Assembly (NCBI GenBank): GCA_016871355.1
Contig: VFZC01000006.1
Location: 1 to 64,000 of the forward strand
Source of the DNA: Actinomycetota bacterium
Lineage (GTDB): Bacteria; Actinomycetota; Acidimicrobiia; Acidimicrobiales; Ilumatobacteraceae
DNA: 64,000 nt
Reading direction: 5' to 3'
Made by a program: the position numbers and the translations under genes
Notes under the pieces: model-generated
The model's input: the letters and a program-made list of their open reading frames with translations, nothing else
What the model was told of the DNA's origin: nothing
Database searches by the model: none
Part shown: positions 44,417 to 53,521 of the stretch, one piece after another
How the letters are laid out: every line of letters starts with the position of its first letter
How positions within the stretch are numbered: the first letter of the stretch is position 1

Positions 44417-45315
44417 TGGCTCGCTTCGGCCAGGTCATCACCGCGATGGTCACCCCGTTCGACGCGGCGGGCCGTCTCGATCTCGACGGCGCGCGCCGTC
44501 TGGCTCGTTGGTTGCAGGACAACGGCAATGACGGACTCGTGATCGCTGGAACCACGGGTGAGGCTCCCGTCCTCACCGATGACGAACGGTTGTCACTGTT
44601 CGCCGCCGTCATCGAAGCCGTGACCATTCCGGTGATCGCCGGATCGGGTACCAACGACACGTTGCACTCGATTCACATGACCAAGGAAGCCACCAAGTTG
44701 GGTGCCGCGGGCGTGCTCGTGGTCGCTCCCTATTACAACCGCCCTCCGCAATCGGGTATCGACGCGCACATTCGAGCGGTGGCCGGTGCGACCGATCTGC
44801 CCGTGGTCGTCTACGACATTCCGGTGCGCACGGGCCGCAAGATCGCCACCAGCACGCTGCTCACTCTCGCGCGTGAAGTTCCCAACGTTCTGGCCCTCAA
44901 GGACGCCGCGGGCAATCCGGGTGAAACCGCCAACGTGATCGCTCAGGCGCCGTCGTCGTTCGAGGTGTACAGCGGCGACGACGGGCTCACTCTTCCGTTG
45001 CTGTCGGTGGGTGCCGTCGGGGTGATCGGTGTGGCCACGCACTGGTCGGCGCCCGAACACCAAGAGATGTTCCGGGCCTGGGCCGCCGGCGACGTGGCCG
45101 GTGCGCGCGCCGTCAATCAAGCACTGCTCGAGAGCTTCTCGTACGAGACCGGTGACGATTCGCCGAATCCGATTCCGTCCAAGGTGATGATGAATCATCT
45201 CGGCGTGCCGGTCGGGCAGTGTCGCCTGCCCATGGGACCGCCGGCCGACTTCGTGCTCGAGCGGGCCAAGAAGGTGTGGGCCAACCTCGAGGCCCGTCGA
45301 AACAAGGTGGCCTGA
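44416..45315 (+). CDS. dapA: 4-hydroxy-tetrahydrodipicolinate synthase
   Basis: A 299-residue TIM-barrel aldolase that condenses pyruvate with aspartate semialdehyde in lysine and meso-diaminopimelate synthesis. Signatures are AMVTPFDAAGRLD, the pyruvate-binding IAGTTGEAPVLTDDE, VVAPYYNRPPQ, VVYDIPVRTGRKI (catalytic Tyr near 134), the Schiff-base Lys162 in LALKDAAGN and VYSGDDGLTLPLLSVGAVGVI. The ORF-track starts upstream run through the wHTH gene; ATG at 44416 gives the canonical N-terminus. Coupled by TGATG to the gene before it and to rnj after it. dapA next to ribonuclease J is a common actinobacterial arrangement. Confidence 0.97.
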   Translation: MARFGQVITAMVTPFDAAGRLDLDGARRLARWLQDNGNDGLVIAGTTGEAPVLTDDERLSLFAAVIEAVTIPVIAGSGTNDTLHSIHMTKEATKLGAAGVLVVAPYYNRPPQSGIDAHIRAVAGATDLPVVVYDIPVRTGRKIATSTLLTLAREVPNVLALKDAAGNPGETANVIAQAPSSFEVYSGDDGLTLPLLSVGAVGVIGVATHWSAPEHQEMFRAWAAGDVAGARAVNQALLESFSYETGDDSPNPIPSKVMMNHLGVPVGQCRLPMGPPADFVLERAKKVWANLEARRNKVA

Positions 45316-46976
45316 TGCCGGCACCGATCCGCGTCGTCTTCCTCGGAGGGTTGGGGGAGATCGGCCGGAACTGCATGGCCATCGAACAAGACGACCGCAT
45401 CTTGTTGATCGATTGCGGCTTGATGTTCCCCGATGCCGACATGCACGGCATCGACTTGGTTCTGCCCGACTTCACGTGGCTGCGCGAGAACGCCGATCGC
45501 ATCGTCGGTTGCGTCGCCACCCACGGTCACGAAGACCACGTGGGTGGATTGCAATTCCTCCTGCGCGACGTGTCGTTTCCGGTGTTCGGTTCGGCCGTCA
45601 CGCTCGGACTGGCTCGCGGTCGAATCGAAGAGGCCGGATTGCTCGGTGCCACCGAATTCGTCACGGTGGCCGACAACGAGCGACGCCACATCGGTCCGTT
45701 CGACGTCGAGTTCATCCCGGTCACGCACTCGGTTCCGCACGCGTTCGCGGTGGCGGTACACACACCGCAGGGCGTCATCTTGCATTCGGGCGACTTCAAG
45801 CTCGACCTCACTCCGGTCGACGGTCGGCGAACCGACCTGGCGCGTATCGGCGCCATCGCGGCCGGACCGGGTGTTCGTTTGCTGATGTGCGATTCGACCA
45901 ACGCCGAAGAACGCGGTCACGCACCGAGCGAGAAGACCATCGGCGCGGTGCTGCGCGCGCTGTTCCACGAACATCGCGACCGGCGTATCATCACGGCGTC
46001 GTTCGCCAGCCACATCCACCGGGTTCAGCAGATCATCGACGCTGCGGTCGAGACCAATCGCAAGGTGGCCACGCTCGGACGTTCGCTGCAGAAGAACGTT
46101 CGTATGGCGCGCGACCTCGGTGTGCTCACGGTTCCCGACGAGTCGTTGATCGACATCGAACAGATCGACGACTATCCGCCCGGGCGGGTGTGCGTGATCT
46201 CCACCGGCAGCCAGGGTGAACCCATGTCGGCGCTGTCATTGCTGGCCCGCGGCGACAACAAGTGGCTGAAGGTCGGTGACCAGGACACGGTCATCTTGTC
46301 GAGCCACGCGATTCCGGGTAACGAATTCAACGTCACACGGGTGATCGATGGCTTGTTGCGGGCCGGTGCCGACGTGGTGCACTCCGGACTGGTCGACGTG
46401 CACGCCACCGGTCACGCGCAGGCTGACGAACTGAAGACGTATTACTCGATCGTCAAGCCCGAGTGGTTCGTGCCGGTGCACGGCGAGTATCGACATCTGG
46501 TGGCCAATGCGCGTCTGGGCGAATTGATGGGCGTTCCGCGCTCGAATGTTCTGATGTGCGAAGACGGTGACGTGATCGAGTTGTCGGATGAAGGCTTGAA
46601 TCTGGCCGGACGCGTGCCGGCCGGTTATCTGTACGTCGACGGAATCGTGGGCGACGTGAGCCATGGTGTGCTGCGCGATCGACGAGTGCTCGCCGAAGAA
46701 GGTGTGGTGGTGGTCGTGGTGACCGTCGACATCGAAAGCGGCAAGGTGCTCACCGGCCCGGAGATCATCACGCGCGGATGGGTGTACGCACCGGAAGCCG
46801 AAGATCTGCTCGATGAAGCCTGCGACACCGTGGCGGCCGCCGTGGAAAGGGCGCTCGCCGAAGGTGTTCGCGACCCCGAAGGACTCGAACGAGATGTTCG
46901 ACGCGCGGCTGGTCGATTCGTGAACGAACGAACCAAGCGTCGTCCGATGATCGTGCCGGTGGTGATGGAAGCCTGA
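45315..46976 (+). CDS. rnj: Ribonuclease J
   Basis: From ATG at 45315 the protein is 553 residues. It is a metallo-beta-lactamase/beta-CASP exo- and endoribonuclease for RNA maturation and decay. GLGEIGRNCMAIE opens the protein; the zinc motif is ATHGHEDHVGG (about 69-77); further metal ligands occur in VTHSVPHAF and LHSGDFKLD. The beta-CASP part has FASHIHRVQQIIDAA and STGSQGEPMSAL, and the last beta-CASP motif is SSHAIPGNE. The C-terminal domain carries PVHGEYRHL. The start overlaps the dapA stop by one base (TGATG). The longer ORF-track start is inside dapA. Confidence 0.95.
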   Translation: MPAPIRVVFLGGLGEIGRNCMAIEQDDRILLIDCGLMFPDADMHGIDLVLPDFTWLRENADRIVGCVATHGHEDHVGGLQFLLRDVSFPVFGSAVTLGLARGRIEEAGLLGATEFVTVADNERRHIGPFDVEFIPVTHSVPHAFAVAVHTPQGVILHSGDFKLDLTPVDGRRTDLARIGAIAAGPGVRLLMCDSTNAEERGHAPSEKTIGAVLRALFHEHRDRRIITASFASHIHRVQQIIDAAVETNRKVATLGRSLQKNVRMARDLGVLTVPDESLIDIEQIDDYPPGRVCVISTGSQGEPMSALSLLARGDNKWLKVGDQDTVILSSHAIPGNEFNVTRVIDGLLRAGADVVHSGLVDVHATGHAQADELKTYYSIVKPEWFVPVHGEYRHLVANARLGELMGVPRSNVLMCEDGDVIELSDEGLNLAGRVPAGYLYVDGIVGDVSHGVLRDRRVLAEEGVVVVVVTVDIESGKVLTGPEIITRGWVYAPEAEDLLDEACDTVAAAVERALAEGVRDPEGLERDVRRAAGRFVNERTKRRPMIVPVVMEA

Positions 46977-46983
46977 CATTCCC

Positions 46984-47000
46984 GGGGCGCGACGCGCCCC
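46984..47000. promoter_or_regulatory. Perfect palindrome GGGGCGCG-A-CGCGCCCC before ftsK
   Basis: An 8-1-8 inverted repeat lies between the rnj stop and the ftsK -10 hexamer. As RNA it could form a six-pair stem with a five-base loop, but no T-tract follows. It occupies the place of the ftsK -35 region, so it may be an operator or a weak terminator for rnj. Confidence 0.5.
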
Positions 47001-47005
47001 GTTGG

Positions 47006-47011
47006 TAGCGT
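47006..47011 (+). promoter_or_regulatory. Leaderless-type -10 hexamer for ftsK
   Basis: TAGCGT followed by exactly six bases and the GTG of ftsK at 47018. The same hexamer precedes the metallo-hydrolase gene. Confidence 0.55.
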
Positions 47012-47017
47012 TCGGGT

Positions 47018-49438
47018 GTGGCTGCGAAGAAACAGAGCGCTGGTCGAGCCTCGTCTCGATCCGGGAAAGCTCCTGGTCGCACGCCATCGACCGACAACCC
47101 CACGTCAGCGTCGCCGCGACCCAAGCGCAGTTCGGGTGAAGTGCGCACGGCCATCTCGGGGCGCGAGAACGAGTTGGGGGCCATCGCCGCCTTTGCGGTC
47201 GGCTTGTTGATCGCTCTGGCCGTGTACTTCAAGTTGGCCGGCCCGGTGGGTCGTGGCGCCGATGATGCACTCGGCGCCGTCATGGGCTGGGGTCGATATC
47301 TGTTGACGTTCGTGGCGGCCGCGATCGGTGTTGCCCTGCTGCGCGGCGATTCCACTCCGAGCGGCACGAAGTTCGCTCTCGGTTGGGGCGGGGTCGGCAT
47401 CGCCGCTCTCGGCCTCCTGCACGTGTTCCGCGGCCCTGACGGTTACACCGGTCTCGACGAATTGTCACGCGCGGGCGGCTGGATCGGTGCGTTATTCGGC
47501 CAAACCCTCGATTCGTTGCTCGGCACGATCGGCGCGACGCTCGTGCTGGTGGCCGTCGGATTGGGTGGAGCACTGCTCATCACCACGTTGTCGATCGTGG
47601 GGGCCTACGGAAGTGTGCGCGACATCATGGGCCGACTCCTCGCGCGGCTGCGCGCGGGGGTGCGGGCCGCCGCCGATGATCTCGGTTCACTGCGTTCCGA
47701 TCGCGAGGACGATGCGGTTGGCTCCACCGCGTCCGGAGTGGTGATCGAACCCGGATTCGCACCGCTCATTCCGGCCCCGGCCGACGACGATCATGACGAC
47801 AACGATCACGACGACGAAGAAGACGATGTCGATACCGACGACGAACGCGACCCGACGCCGATCCCGGCGGCCACGGGTGTGCGTAAGCCGTCGTTGCCGC
47901 CCATCGATCCGTCGATTCCGGTGAAGCAAGGCGAACTCGACGTGAAGGTTGCTCAGCCGCGCGGCGACTGGGAGTTGCCGCCGTCGTCGTTCCTGGTTCG
48001 AACCGGTGCACAGTCGATCGACGAAGCCGAGATCGATCGCCGCGGACGCATTCTCGAAGACTCGTTGTCGTCGCACGGCGTCGAAGTGAGGTTGGTCGGC
48101 CGCACCGTGGGCCCCACCGTCACGCGATACGAACTCGAACTCGGACCGGGTGTGAAGGTTGCGCGCGTCACCAGCCTGCAAAAGGACATCGCCTACTCGT
48201 TGGCGGCGGTCGACGTGCGCATCCTGGCTCCGATCCCGGGTCGTTCGGCCATCGGTATCGAAGTGCCCAATTCGTCTCGCCAACTCGTCGCGCTGGGCGA
48301 CCTGATGAACTCGGCCGAAGCCAAAGCGGCCAGCCATCCGCTCGACGTGGCCATCGGCAAGGACATCTCGGGTCGTTCGGTGTTCTTGAACCTCTCCACC
48401 ACGCCGCACCTGCTCATCGCCGGTGCAACCGGGGCCGGTAAGTCGAGCGGTATCAACTGCATCATCACGTCGTTGCTCATGCGCACCACGCCCGATCAGG
48501 TGAAACTCATCTTGGTCGACCCCAAACAGGTGGAGATGGGCCAGTACGCGCGACTTCCGCATCTGCTCACGCAGCCGGTCGACAACCCGCGCAAGGCGGC
48601 CAACGCGCTGTCGTGGGCCGTGCGCGAGATGGAAAAGCGTTACGACATCCTCTACGAGATGGGCTACCGCGACATCACGGGCTACAACGCGGCCTTCGAT
48701 CGCGGCGAGATCACACCCGCCCCCGGTTCCGATCGGGTGCTCGAGCGCATGAAGTACATCGTGGTCGTGGTCGACGAGTTGAACGACCTCATGATGGTGG
48801 CGGCGCGCGACGTGGAGGAGAGCATCACGCGTATCGCCCAGAAGGCGCGGGCGGTCGGTATCCACCTCATCGTCGCGACGCAGCGCCCGTCGGTCAACGT
48901 GATCACCGGTGTGATCAAGGCCAACATTCCGGCCCGTATGGCCTTCGCGGTGTCGAGTCAGATGGACAGTCGCGTGATTCTCGACCAGATCGGCGCCGAG
49001 AAACTGGTGGGTCGCGGCGACATGTTACTGCTCCCCGGTAACACATCGGTCGCGCAACGTATTCAGGGTTGCTGGGTCACCGAAGACGAAGTGCGCAAAG
49101 TGGTGACGCACTGGCGTAAGCAGGCCCCCGAGGTCGAATACGTGAAGGGCGTCGAAGGTGATGAACCGTCGACGGGGAGTGCTGCCGGTTCGGCCATCAC
49201 CGATTCGTACGGTGGCGGCGATGACGACGACGAGGCCCTGTTGCGTCAGGCCATCGAACTGGTGGTCCGATCACAGCTCGGTTCCACCTCGATGCTCCAG
49301 CGCAAACTCAAGGTCGGCTTCGCCCGAGCCGGGCGCATCATGGATCTCCTCGAAGAACGCGGTGTGGTGGGCCCGAGTTCCGGGAGCAAGGCCCGCGAGG
49401 TCCTCATGTCCGTCGAGGAACTCGAAGCCCAGGGCTGA
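47018..49438 (+). CDS. ftsK: DNA translocase FtsK/SpoIIIE
   Basis: An 806-residue septal DNA pump. After a basic, Ser-rich N-terminus there are about four transmembrane helices (about 50-205), then an acidic linker (DDDHDDNDHDDEEDDVDTDD, about 250-275). The alpha domain (about 320-430) is followed by the RecA-like motor with Walker A GATGAGKSSG (about 468-477) and Walker B IVVVVDELNDLMM. Most FtsK proteins have DELAD here, so Asn is a small departure. The C-terminal gamma domain (about 740-806) is a winged helix (RQAIELVVRSQLGSTSMLQRKLKVGFARAGRIMD split by length) that reads KOPS-type sites. The start is GTG with TAGCGT six bases before it. Confidence 0.96.
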   Translation: MAAKKQSAGRASSRSGKAPGRTPSTDNPTSASPRPKRSSGEVRTAISGRENELGAIAAFAVGLLIALAVYFKLAGPVGRGADDALGAVMGWGRYLLTFVAAAIGVALLRGDSTPSGTKFALGWGGVGIAALGLLHVFRGPDGYTGLDELSRAGGWIGALFGQTLDSLLGTIGATLVLVAVGLGGALLITTLSIVGAYGSVRDIMGRLLARLRAGVRAAADDLGSLRSDREDDAVGSTASGVVIEPGFAPLIPAPADDDHDDNDHDDEEDDVDTDDERDPTPIPAATGVRKPSLPPIDPSIPVKQGELDVKVAQPRGDWELPPSSFLVRTGAQSIDEAEIDRRGRILEDSLSSHGVEVRLVGRTVGPTVTRYELELGPGVKVARVTSLQKDIAYSLAAVDVRILAPIPGRSAIGIEVPNSSRQLVALGDLMNSAEAKAASHPLDVAIGKDISGRSVFLNLSTTPHLLIAGATGAGKSSGINCIITSLLMRTTPDQVKLILVDPKQVEMGQYARLPHLLTQPVDNPRKAANALSWAVREMEKRYDILYEMGYRDITGYNAAFDRGEITPAPGSDRVLERMKYIVVVVDELNDLMMVAARDVEESITRIAQKARAVGIHLIVATQRPSVNVITGVIKANIPARMAFAVSSQMDSRVILDQIGAEKLVGRGDMLLLPGNTSVAQRIQGCWVTEDEVRKVVTHWRKQAPEVEYVKGVEGDEPSTGSAAGSAITDSYGGGDDDDEALLRQAIELVVRSQLGSTSMLQRKLKVGFARAGRIMDLLEERGVVGPSSGSKAREVLMSVEELEAQG

Positions 49439-49459
49439 CGTCCGGGTTCCCGGTCGTGG

Positions 49460-49465
49460 CATGAT
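49460..49465 (+). promoter_or_regulatory. Possible -10 variant for the SMP-30 gene
   Basis: CATGAT followed by six bases and the ATG at 49472. It differs from TANNNT in the first base only; the spacing is that of the other leaderless-type elements. Confidence 0.25.
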
Positions 49466-49471
49466 CTCGCC

Positions 49472-50407
49472 ATGACCACTGCACCGTCGTTCACCGAAGT
49501 CACCGCGGGCCTCAAGTTCCCCGAAGGTCCGATCGCCATGAAGGACGGCAGCGTCGTCCTGGTGGAGATGTTCGGACCGCGCATCACACGCGTGTGGCCC
49601 GATGGTCGCAAGGAGACCGTGGCCGAGATCGCCGGTGGCCCCAACGGCGCCGCCATCGGACCCGACGGCGCGTTGTATCTGTGCAACAACGGTGGCTGCT
49701 TCACCGAAGTCGACTTCGGTGGCTTGTGCTTCCCCGGCCCGTTCGATCCGAAGAAGTACATCGGCGGCCGCATTCAGCGTGTCGATCTCGCGACCGGTGC
49801 AGTGACCGATCTCTACACGTCGTGCGGCGGTCGCGCGTTGCGCGCACCCAACGACCTCGTGTTCGACGGTCTGGGTGGCTTCTATTTCACCGATCACGGT
49901 ATTCGCGACAACGAAGCGCGCACCGCCGACCTCACCGCGCTGTACTACGCCCAGGCCGACGGTTCGTCGATCAAGGAAGTCGCTTTCCCGGTGGAAGGTC
50001 CGAACGGCATCGGTTTGTCGCCTGATGGCAAGACGCTCTACTACGCCGAAACGCACACCGGCCGCGTGTTCAAGCGCGCGATCGTTGCCCCGGGCGAACT
50101 GGCACCCACCGCACCCGGTGACACGTCGTCGTTGCTATGCGGTCTGCCCGGACTGCAGTTGCTCGACTCGCTCGGCGTCGACGGTGCTGGCAACGTGTGC
50201 GTGGCAACGCTCGTGAACGGTGGCGTCACCGTCATCGCGCCGAACGGCGACGTCCTGCAGCACATCCCCACCGGCGATCTGCTCACCACCAACATCTGCT
50301 TCGCGGCCGATGGTTCGTCGACCGCGTGGATCACGCTGTCGGGCACCGGTCGATTGGTGAAGATGGACTGGTCGTATCCGGGGCTGCGTTTGGCTCATTC
50401 GGCCTAA
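49472..50407 (+). CDS. SMP-30/gluconolactonase-family protein
   Basis: A 311-residue six-bladed beta-propeller of the SMP-30/gluconolactonase/LRE family. Signatures are the N-terminal FPEGPIAMKDGSVVLVEMFG with the metal-binding Glu, CGGRALRAPNDLVFDGLGGFYFTDHG and GPNGIGLSPDGKTLYYAETHTGRVFK, then SLGVDGAGNVCVATLVNGGV. The Glu, Asn and Asp metal ligands are at the expected places. The enzyme should hydrolyse a sugar lactone or related ester with a divalent cation. There is no signal peptide, so it acts in the cytoplasm. It stands alone between ftsK and rimO. Confidence 0.9.
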   Translation: MTTAPSFTEVTAGLKFPEGPIAMKDGSVVLVEMFGPRITRVWPDGRKETVAEIAGGPNGAAIGPDGALYLCNNGGCFTEVDFGGLCFPGPFDPKKYIGGRIQRVDLATGAVTDLYTSCGGRALRAPNDLVFDGLGGFYFTDHGIRDNEARTADLTALYYAQADGSSIKEVAFPVEGPNGIGLSPDGKTLYYAETHTGRVFKRAIVAPGELAPTAPGDTSSLLCGLPGLQLLDSLGVDGAGNVCVATLVNGGVTVIAPNGDVLQHIPTGDLLTTNICFAADGSSTAWITLSGTGRLVKMDWSYPGLRLAHSA

Positions 50408-50420
50408 CCCACCCCGGGGG

Positions 50421-50426
50421 TAGCAT
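50421..50426 (+). promoter_or_regulatory. Leaderless-type -10 hexamer for rimO
   Basis: TAGCAT followed by eight bases and the GTG of rimO at 50435, giving a leader of about two bases. Confidence 0.4.
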
Positions 50427-50434
50427 CGGGGGTC

Positions 50435-51703
50435 GTGGCTCAGCAGCGCTTCTATGTCGAGACGCTCGGCTGCCCGAAGAACCAGGTCGACTCCGACAAA
50501 CTCATCGGCACGTTGTTGGCCGATGGCATGGTGCCCACCGACTCGGCCGAAGGGGCCGATCTGGTCGTGGTCAACACCTGCGCATTCATCGAAGACGCGC
50601 GGCGCGAATCGATCGACACCATCTTGGCGCTCGACGAACGGCGCAAGGCTTCGGCGCGCCTGGTGGTCACCGGCTGCATGGCCGAGCGCTACGGCGACGA
50701 ACTGGCCACGGCGCTGCCCGAAGTCGATCTGGTGGCCGGTTTCGGTGTTCCGGTCGCACCGGCGGCCAAGAAACTCATTCCGGTCTCGTCGAGTCCGGTG
50801 CCATCGCTCGATCTGCTGAATCTTCCGCGCCCGAAGTCGGTGTCGCCGTGGGCCTACGTCAAGATCGCCGAAGGCTGCGACCGCACGTGCGGCTTCTGCG
50901 CCATTCCGTCGTTCCGCGGACCGCAGCGCAGTCGCGACGTCGCGTCGATTCTGGCCGAGGTCGAACAACTCGAAGCTCGTGAGATCGTGTTGGTCGCCCA
51001 AGACCTCGCGAGTTACGGCAAGGATCGCCCCGGCGAGTTGGGGGCCGGCAGCATCGTGCCGCTCGTGAAGTCGGTGTCGGCGCTCGTCGATCGCACTCGC
51101 TTGTTGTATCTCTACCCGAGCGATCTGAGCGACGAACTCATCGATGCCATCCTCGCGTCGGGTGTTCCGTACTTCGATCTCTCGCTCCAGCACGTGAGCA
51201 AGCCGCTGTTGCGTCGCATGCGCCGTTGGGGAGACGGTCAGCGATTCCTCGACCGCATCGCCGACATCCGCGCCCGCGAGGCGGCCGCGGCGTTCCGGAG
51301 CAACTTCATCGTCGGCTACCCGGGGGAGATCGAGGCCGATCACGATCAGTTGCTCGCCTTCGTGGAAGCGGCCCAACTCGACTGGTGCGGTTTCTTCGCG
51401 TACTCGCCCGAGGAAGGCACCTACGCCTACGACCTCGACGGCGCCGTGCCCGAATCGCTGGTGCGCGAACGACTCTCCGAACTCTCCGAGTTGCAAGACG
51501 CGATCACCGCACGCAAGCGCGACGAGTTGATCGGGAGCACCATCGAGGTGTTGGTCGACACACCCGGAGTCGGTCGCAGTCATCGTGAGGCTCCCGAGAT
51601 CGACGGAATCGTCGAACTGCCCGAATCGCTCGCGGTGGGCCAGTTCCACACGGTTCACGTCACCGACGCGTTGGGACCCGACTTGATCGCCGAGGCGATC
51701 TGA
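50435..51703 (+). CDS. rimO: Ribosomal protein S12 methylthiotransferase
   Basis: A 422-residue radical-SAM enzyme that adds a methylthio group to an aspartate of ribosomal protein S12. The N-terminal cluster domain starts FYVETLGCPKNQVDSDKLIG with further cysteines in NTCAFIEDARRES and TGCMAERYGDEL. The radical-SAM motif is EGCDRTCGFCAIPSFRG (Cys148, 152, 155). The LYLYPSDLSDELIDAI and FDLSLQHVSKPLLRRMRRWGD segments and a C-terminal TRAM domain separate RimO from MiaB. The start is GTG. The stop overlaps the pgsA ATG as TGATG. rimO-pgsA-cinA is a conserved actinobacterial order. Confidence 0.96.
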   Translation: MAQQRFYVETLGCPKNQVDSDKLIGTLLADGMVPTDSAEGADLVVVNTCAFIEDARRESIDTILALDERRKASARLVVTGCMAERYGDELATALPEVDLVAGFGVPVAPAAKKLIPVSSSPVPSLDLLNLPRPKSVSPWAYVKIAEGCDRTCGFCAIPSFRGPQRSRDVASILAEVEQLEAREIVLVAQDLASYGKDRPGELGAGSIVPLVKSVSALVDRTRLLYLYPSDLSDELIDAILASGVPYFDLSLQHVSKPLLRRMRRWGDGQRFLDRIADIRAREAAAAFRSNFIVGYPGEIEADHDQLLAFVEAAQLDWCGFFAYSPEEGTYAYDLDGAVPESLVRERLSELSELQDAITARKRDELIGSTIEVLVDTPGVGRSHREAPEIDGIVELPESLAVGQFHTVHVTDALGPDLIAEAI

Positions 51704-52248
51704 TGCCGGTCGATCCGAACGCCATCGCCACCTGGGCCAACGCCGTCACGGTTGGGCGCATCTTGTCGGCTCCCCTCATGTTCCTGGTGGTCCCCGACGG
51801 AACCAGTGGTTCCTGGGTCGCCTTGGCCGTGTGGTTCGTGCTGTGTGTGAGCGATGGTTTCGACGGCTACCTGGCCCGTCGCCACGGAACCACCCGAGCC
51901 GGTGCGTTCCTCGATCCCTTGGCCGACAAGATCCTCGTTCTCATCGCCATGTTCACGTTGGTGAGCAACGACATCTACTGGATCGTCCCGGTTCTCATCA
52001 TCGCCGTGCGTGAAGTGGCCATCAGCATGTACCGCGTGGTGGTGGGTGCCCGCGGGGTGAGCATGCCAGCCAGTCGACTGGCCAAGTACAAGACGACCAT
52101 TCAGCAGTTCAGCGTGGCCTTCGCCATCGCTCCGGTCACGGCCGAGAACGCCACCTGGCTCTGGAAGTGGTTGCTCTGGATCGCGGTGGTCCTCACCGTC
52201 ACGAGTGGCTTGCAGTACTTGTGGCGAGCCCAGCGCCGGAGGACCTGA
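51703..52248 (+). CDS. pgsA: CDP-diacylglycerol--glycerol-3-phosphate 3-phosphatidyltransferase
   Basis: A 181-residue integral membrane CDP-alcohol phosphotransferase that makes phosphatidylglycerol phosphate. The family motif D-G-x2-A-R-x8-G-x3-D-x3-D is seen as DGYLARRHGTTRAGAFLDPLADK, preceded by about two membrane helices and followed by more. NAVTVGRILSAPLMFLVV is the usual N-terminal helix. It begins on the last base of rimO's stop (TGATG) and is followed by cinA after one base. By sequence alone other CDP-alcohol transferases cannot be fully excluded, but the rimO-pgsA-cinA order supports PgsA. Confidence 0.92.
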   Translation: MPVDPNAIATWANAVTVGRILSAPLMFLVVPDGTSGSWVALAVWFVLCVSDGFDGYLARRHGTTRAGAFLDPLADKILVLIAMFTLVSNDIYWIVPVLIIAVREVAISMYRVVVGARGVSMPASRLAKYKTTIQQFSVAFAIAPVTAENATWLWKWLLWIAVVLTVTSGLQYLWRAQRRRT

Positions 52249-52249
52249 C

Positions 52250-53491
52250 GTGCGTTGTTCGGTGATCGCCGTCGGAACCGAGTTGCTTCTCGGTCAGATC
52301 GTCGACACGAATTCGTCCTGGATCGGCGAACGCCTGGCCGCCAACGGCATCGACTCGCACGTGCAGTTCAAGGTGGGCGACAACCATCGGCGCATCGTGT
52401 CCTTGCTGCGTGGCGCCCTCGACGAAGCCGATGCGGTGATCATGTGCGGCGGGCTCGGACCCACCCACGACGATCTCACGCGCGAGGCGATCGCCGAGGT
52501 AATGGGTGTCGAGCTCGAGATGAATGATCGCGTGGCCGACGTGATCCGCGAGATCTTCTCGTCACGGGGTCGGCGCATGGCCGACAACAACTTGCGTCAG
52601 GCGATGGTGCCGCGCGCGGCCACGGTCATTCCGCAAACGCGCGGTACGGCCCCCGGACTCATCTGCCCGATCGGACCGAATGGTGACAAGGTCGTGTACG
52701 CGGTGCCGGGTGTGCCGCACGAGATGTACGACATGATGGAGCGCGCGGTGCTGCCCGATCTGCGACGACGCATGGGTGACGTGAGTGTGATCGCCAGCAA
52801 AGTCGTGCGCACCTGGGGCGAGAGCGAGAGCGGTCTCAACGAACGCTTGGCCCCGCTCATCGAACGACTCGACGTCGAAGGAAATCCGACCTTGGCGTTC
52901 CTCGCCAGCGGCTGGGAGGGCATCAAGGTGCGTCTCACCGCCAAGGGCGCCGACGCCGCGCGGGCCCAGGCGATCATCGATCGCTGGCTGCCCGAAGTGC
53001 ATCGTCACGTGGGTGAGTTCGTGTTCGGTTACGACACCGACACGATGGAATCGGTCGTGCTCGATCTGCTCGACGCACGCGGCTGGTCGTTGGGCCTCGC
53101 CGAGTCGGTCACCGGGGGATTGGTGGCTGGTCGTATCACCGCGGTGCCGGGAGCCAGTCGCACGTTCAAGGGATCGATCGTGTCGTACGCGAGCGACGTG
53201 AAATTCGACGTGTTGTCGGTGCCGCACGGTCCGGTGGTGAGCGCGGAAGCCGCGGTCGCGATGGCCGATGGTGCGCGCCGCGTGCTCGGAGCCGATGTCG
53301 GGCTCGCGCTCACCGGAGTGGCGGGACCATCCGAGCAGGACGACCAACCGGTCGGAACGTTGTGGGTCGGGCTGGCGTTGCCGAATCAGGCGACCACCGC
53401 CACACTGTTACGCATGCCGGGAACACGCGATCAGATGCGCCAGATGTCGGTCATCTCGGCCCTCGATCTTCTGCGAAGACGTCTCGCCTGA
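52250..53491 (+). CDS. cinA: CinA-family nicotinamide-nucleotide amidohydrolase
   Basis: From GTG at 52250 the protein is 413 residues, normal for full-length CinA. The N-terminal COG1058/MoCF domain has IAVGTELLLGQIVDTNSSWIGERLA and CGGLGPTHDDLTREAIAEVMG. The C-terminal PncC-type domain has LAESVTGGLVAGRITAVPGAS and SIVSYASDVKFDVLSVP, which deamidates nicotinamide mononucleotide. CGGAGG upstream of the GTG (inside the pgsA end) is a good ribosome-binding site. It starts one base after the pgsA stop. The longer ORF-track start overlaps pgsA out of frame. Confidence 0.95.
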   Translation: MRCSVIAVGTELLLGQIVDTNSSWIGERLAANGIDSHVQFKVGDNHRRIVSLLRGALDEADAVIMCGGLGPTHDDLTREAIAEVMGVELEMNDRVADVIREIFSSRGRRMADNNLRQAMVPRAATVIPQTRGTAPGLICPIGPNGDKVVYAVPGVPHEMYDMMERAVLPDLRRRMGDVSVIASKVVRTWGESESGLNERLAPLIERLDVEGNPTLAFLASGWEGIKVRLTAKGADAARAQAIIDRWLPEVHRHVGEFVFGYDTDTMESVVLDLLDARGWSLGLAESVTGGLVAGRITAVPGASRTFKGSIVSYASDVKFDVLSVPHGPVVSAEAAVAMADGARRVLGADVGLALTGVAGPSEQDDQPVGTLWVGLALPNQATTATLLRMPGTRDQMRQMSVISALDLLRRRLA

Positions 53492-53506
53492 GTACGCCTG
53501 AGTTCG

Positions 53507-53512
53507 TACCCT
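53507..53512 (+). promoter_or_regulatory. Possible -10 element of tRNA-Arg
   Basis: TACCCT nine bases upstream of the tRNA 5' end. A short tandem pair CGCCTGAGTA/CGCCTGAGTT that includes the cinA stop lies just before it. Confidence 0.35.
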
Positions 53513-53521
53513 GTCTCATCG

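Noticed and set aside
46984-47000. Intrinsic terminator after rnj
   Set aside because: The palindrome lacks a T-tract and its loop is too tight for the full stem; kept as a palindrome of unknown role.
53487-53506. Tandem CGCCTGAGTA/CGCCTGAGTT after cinA
   Set aside because: Two short copies including a stop codon are too little evidence for a functional repeat; noted only as similar in style to the gltA repeat.
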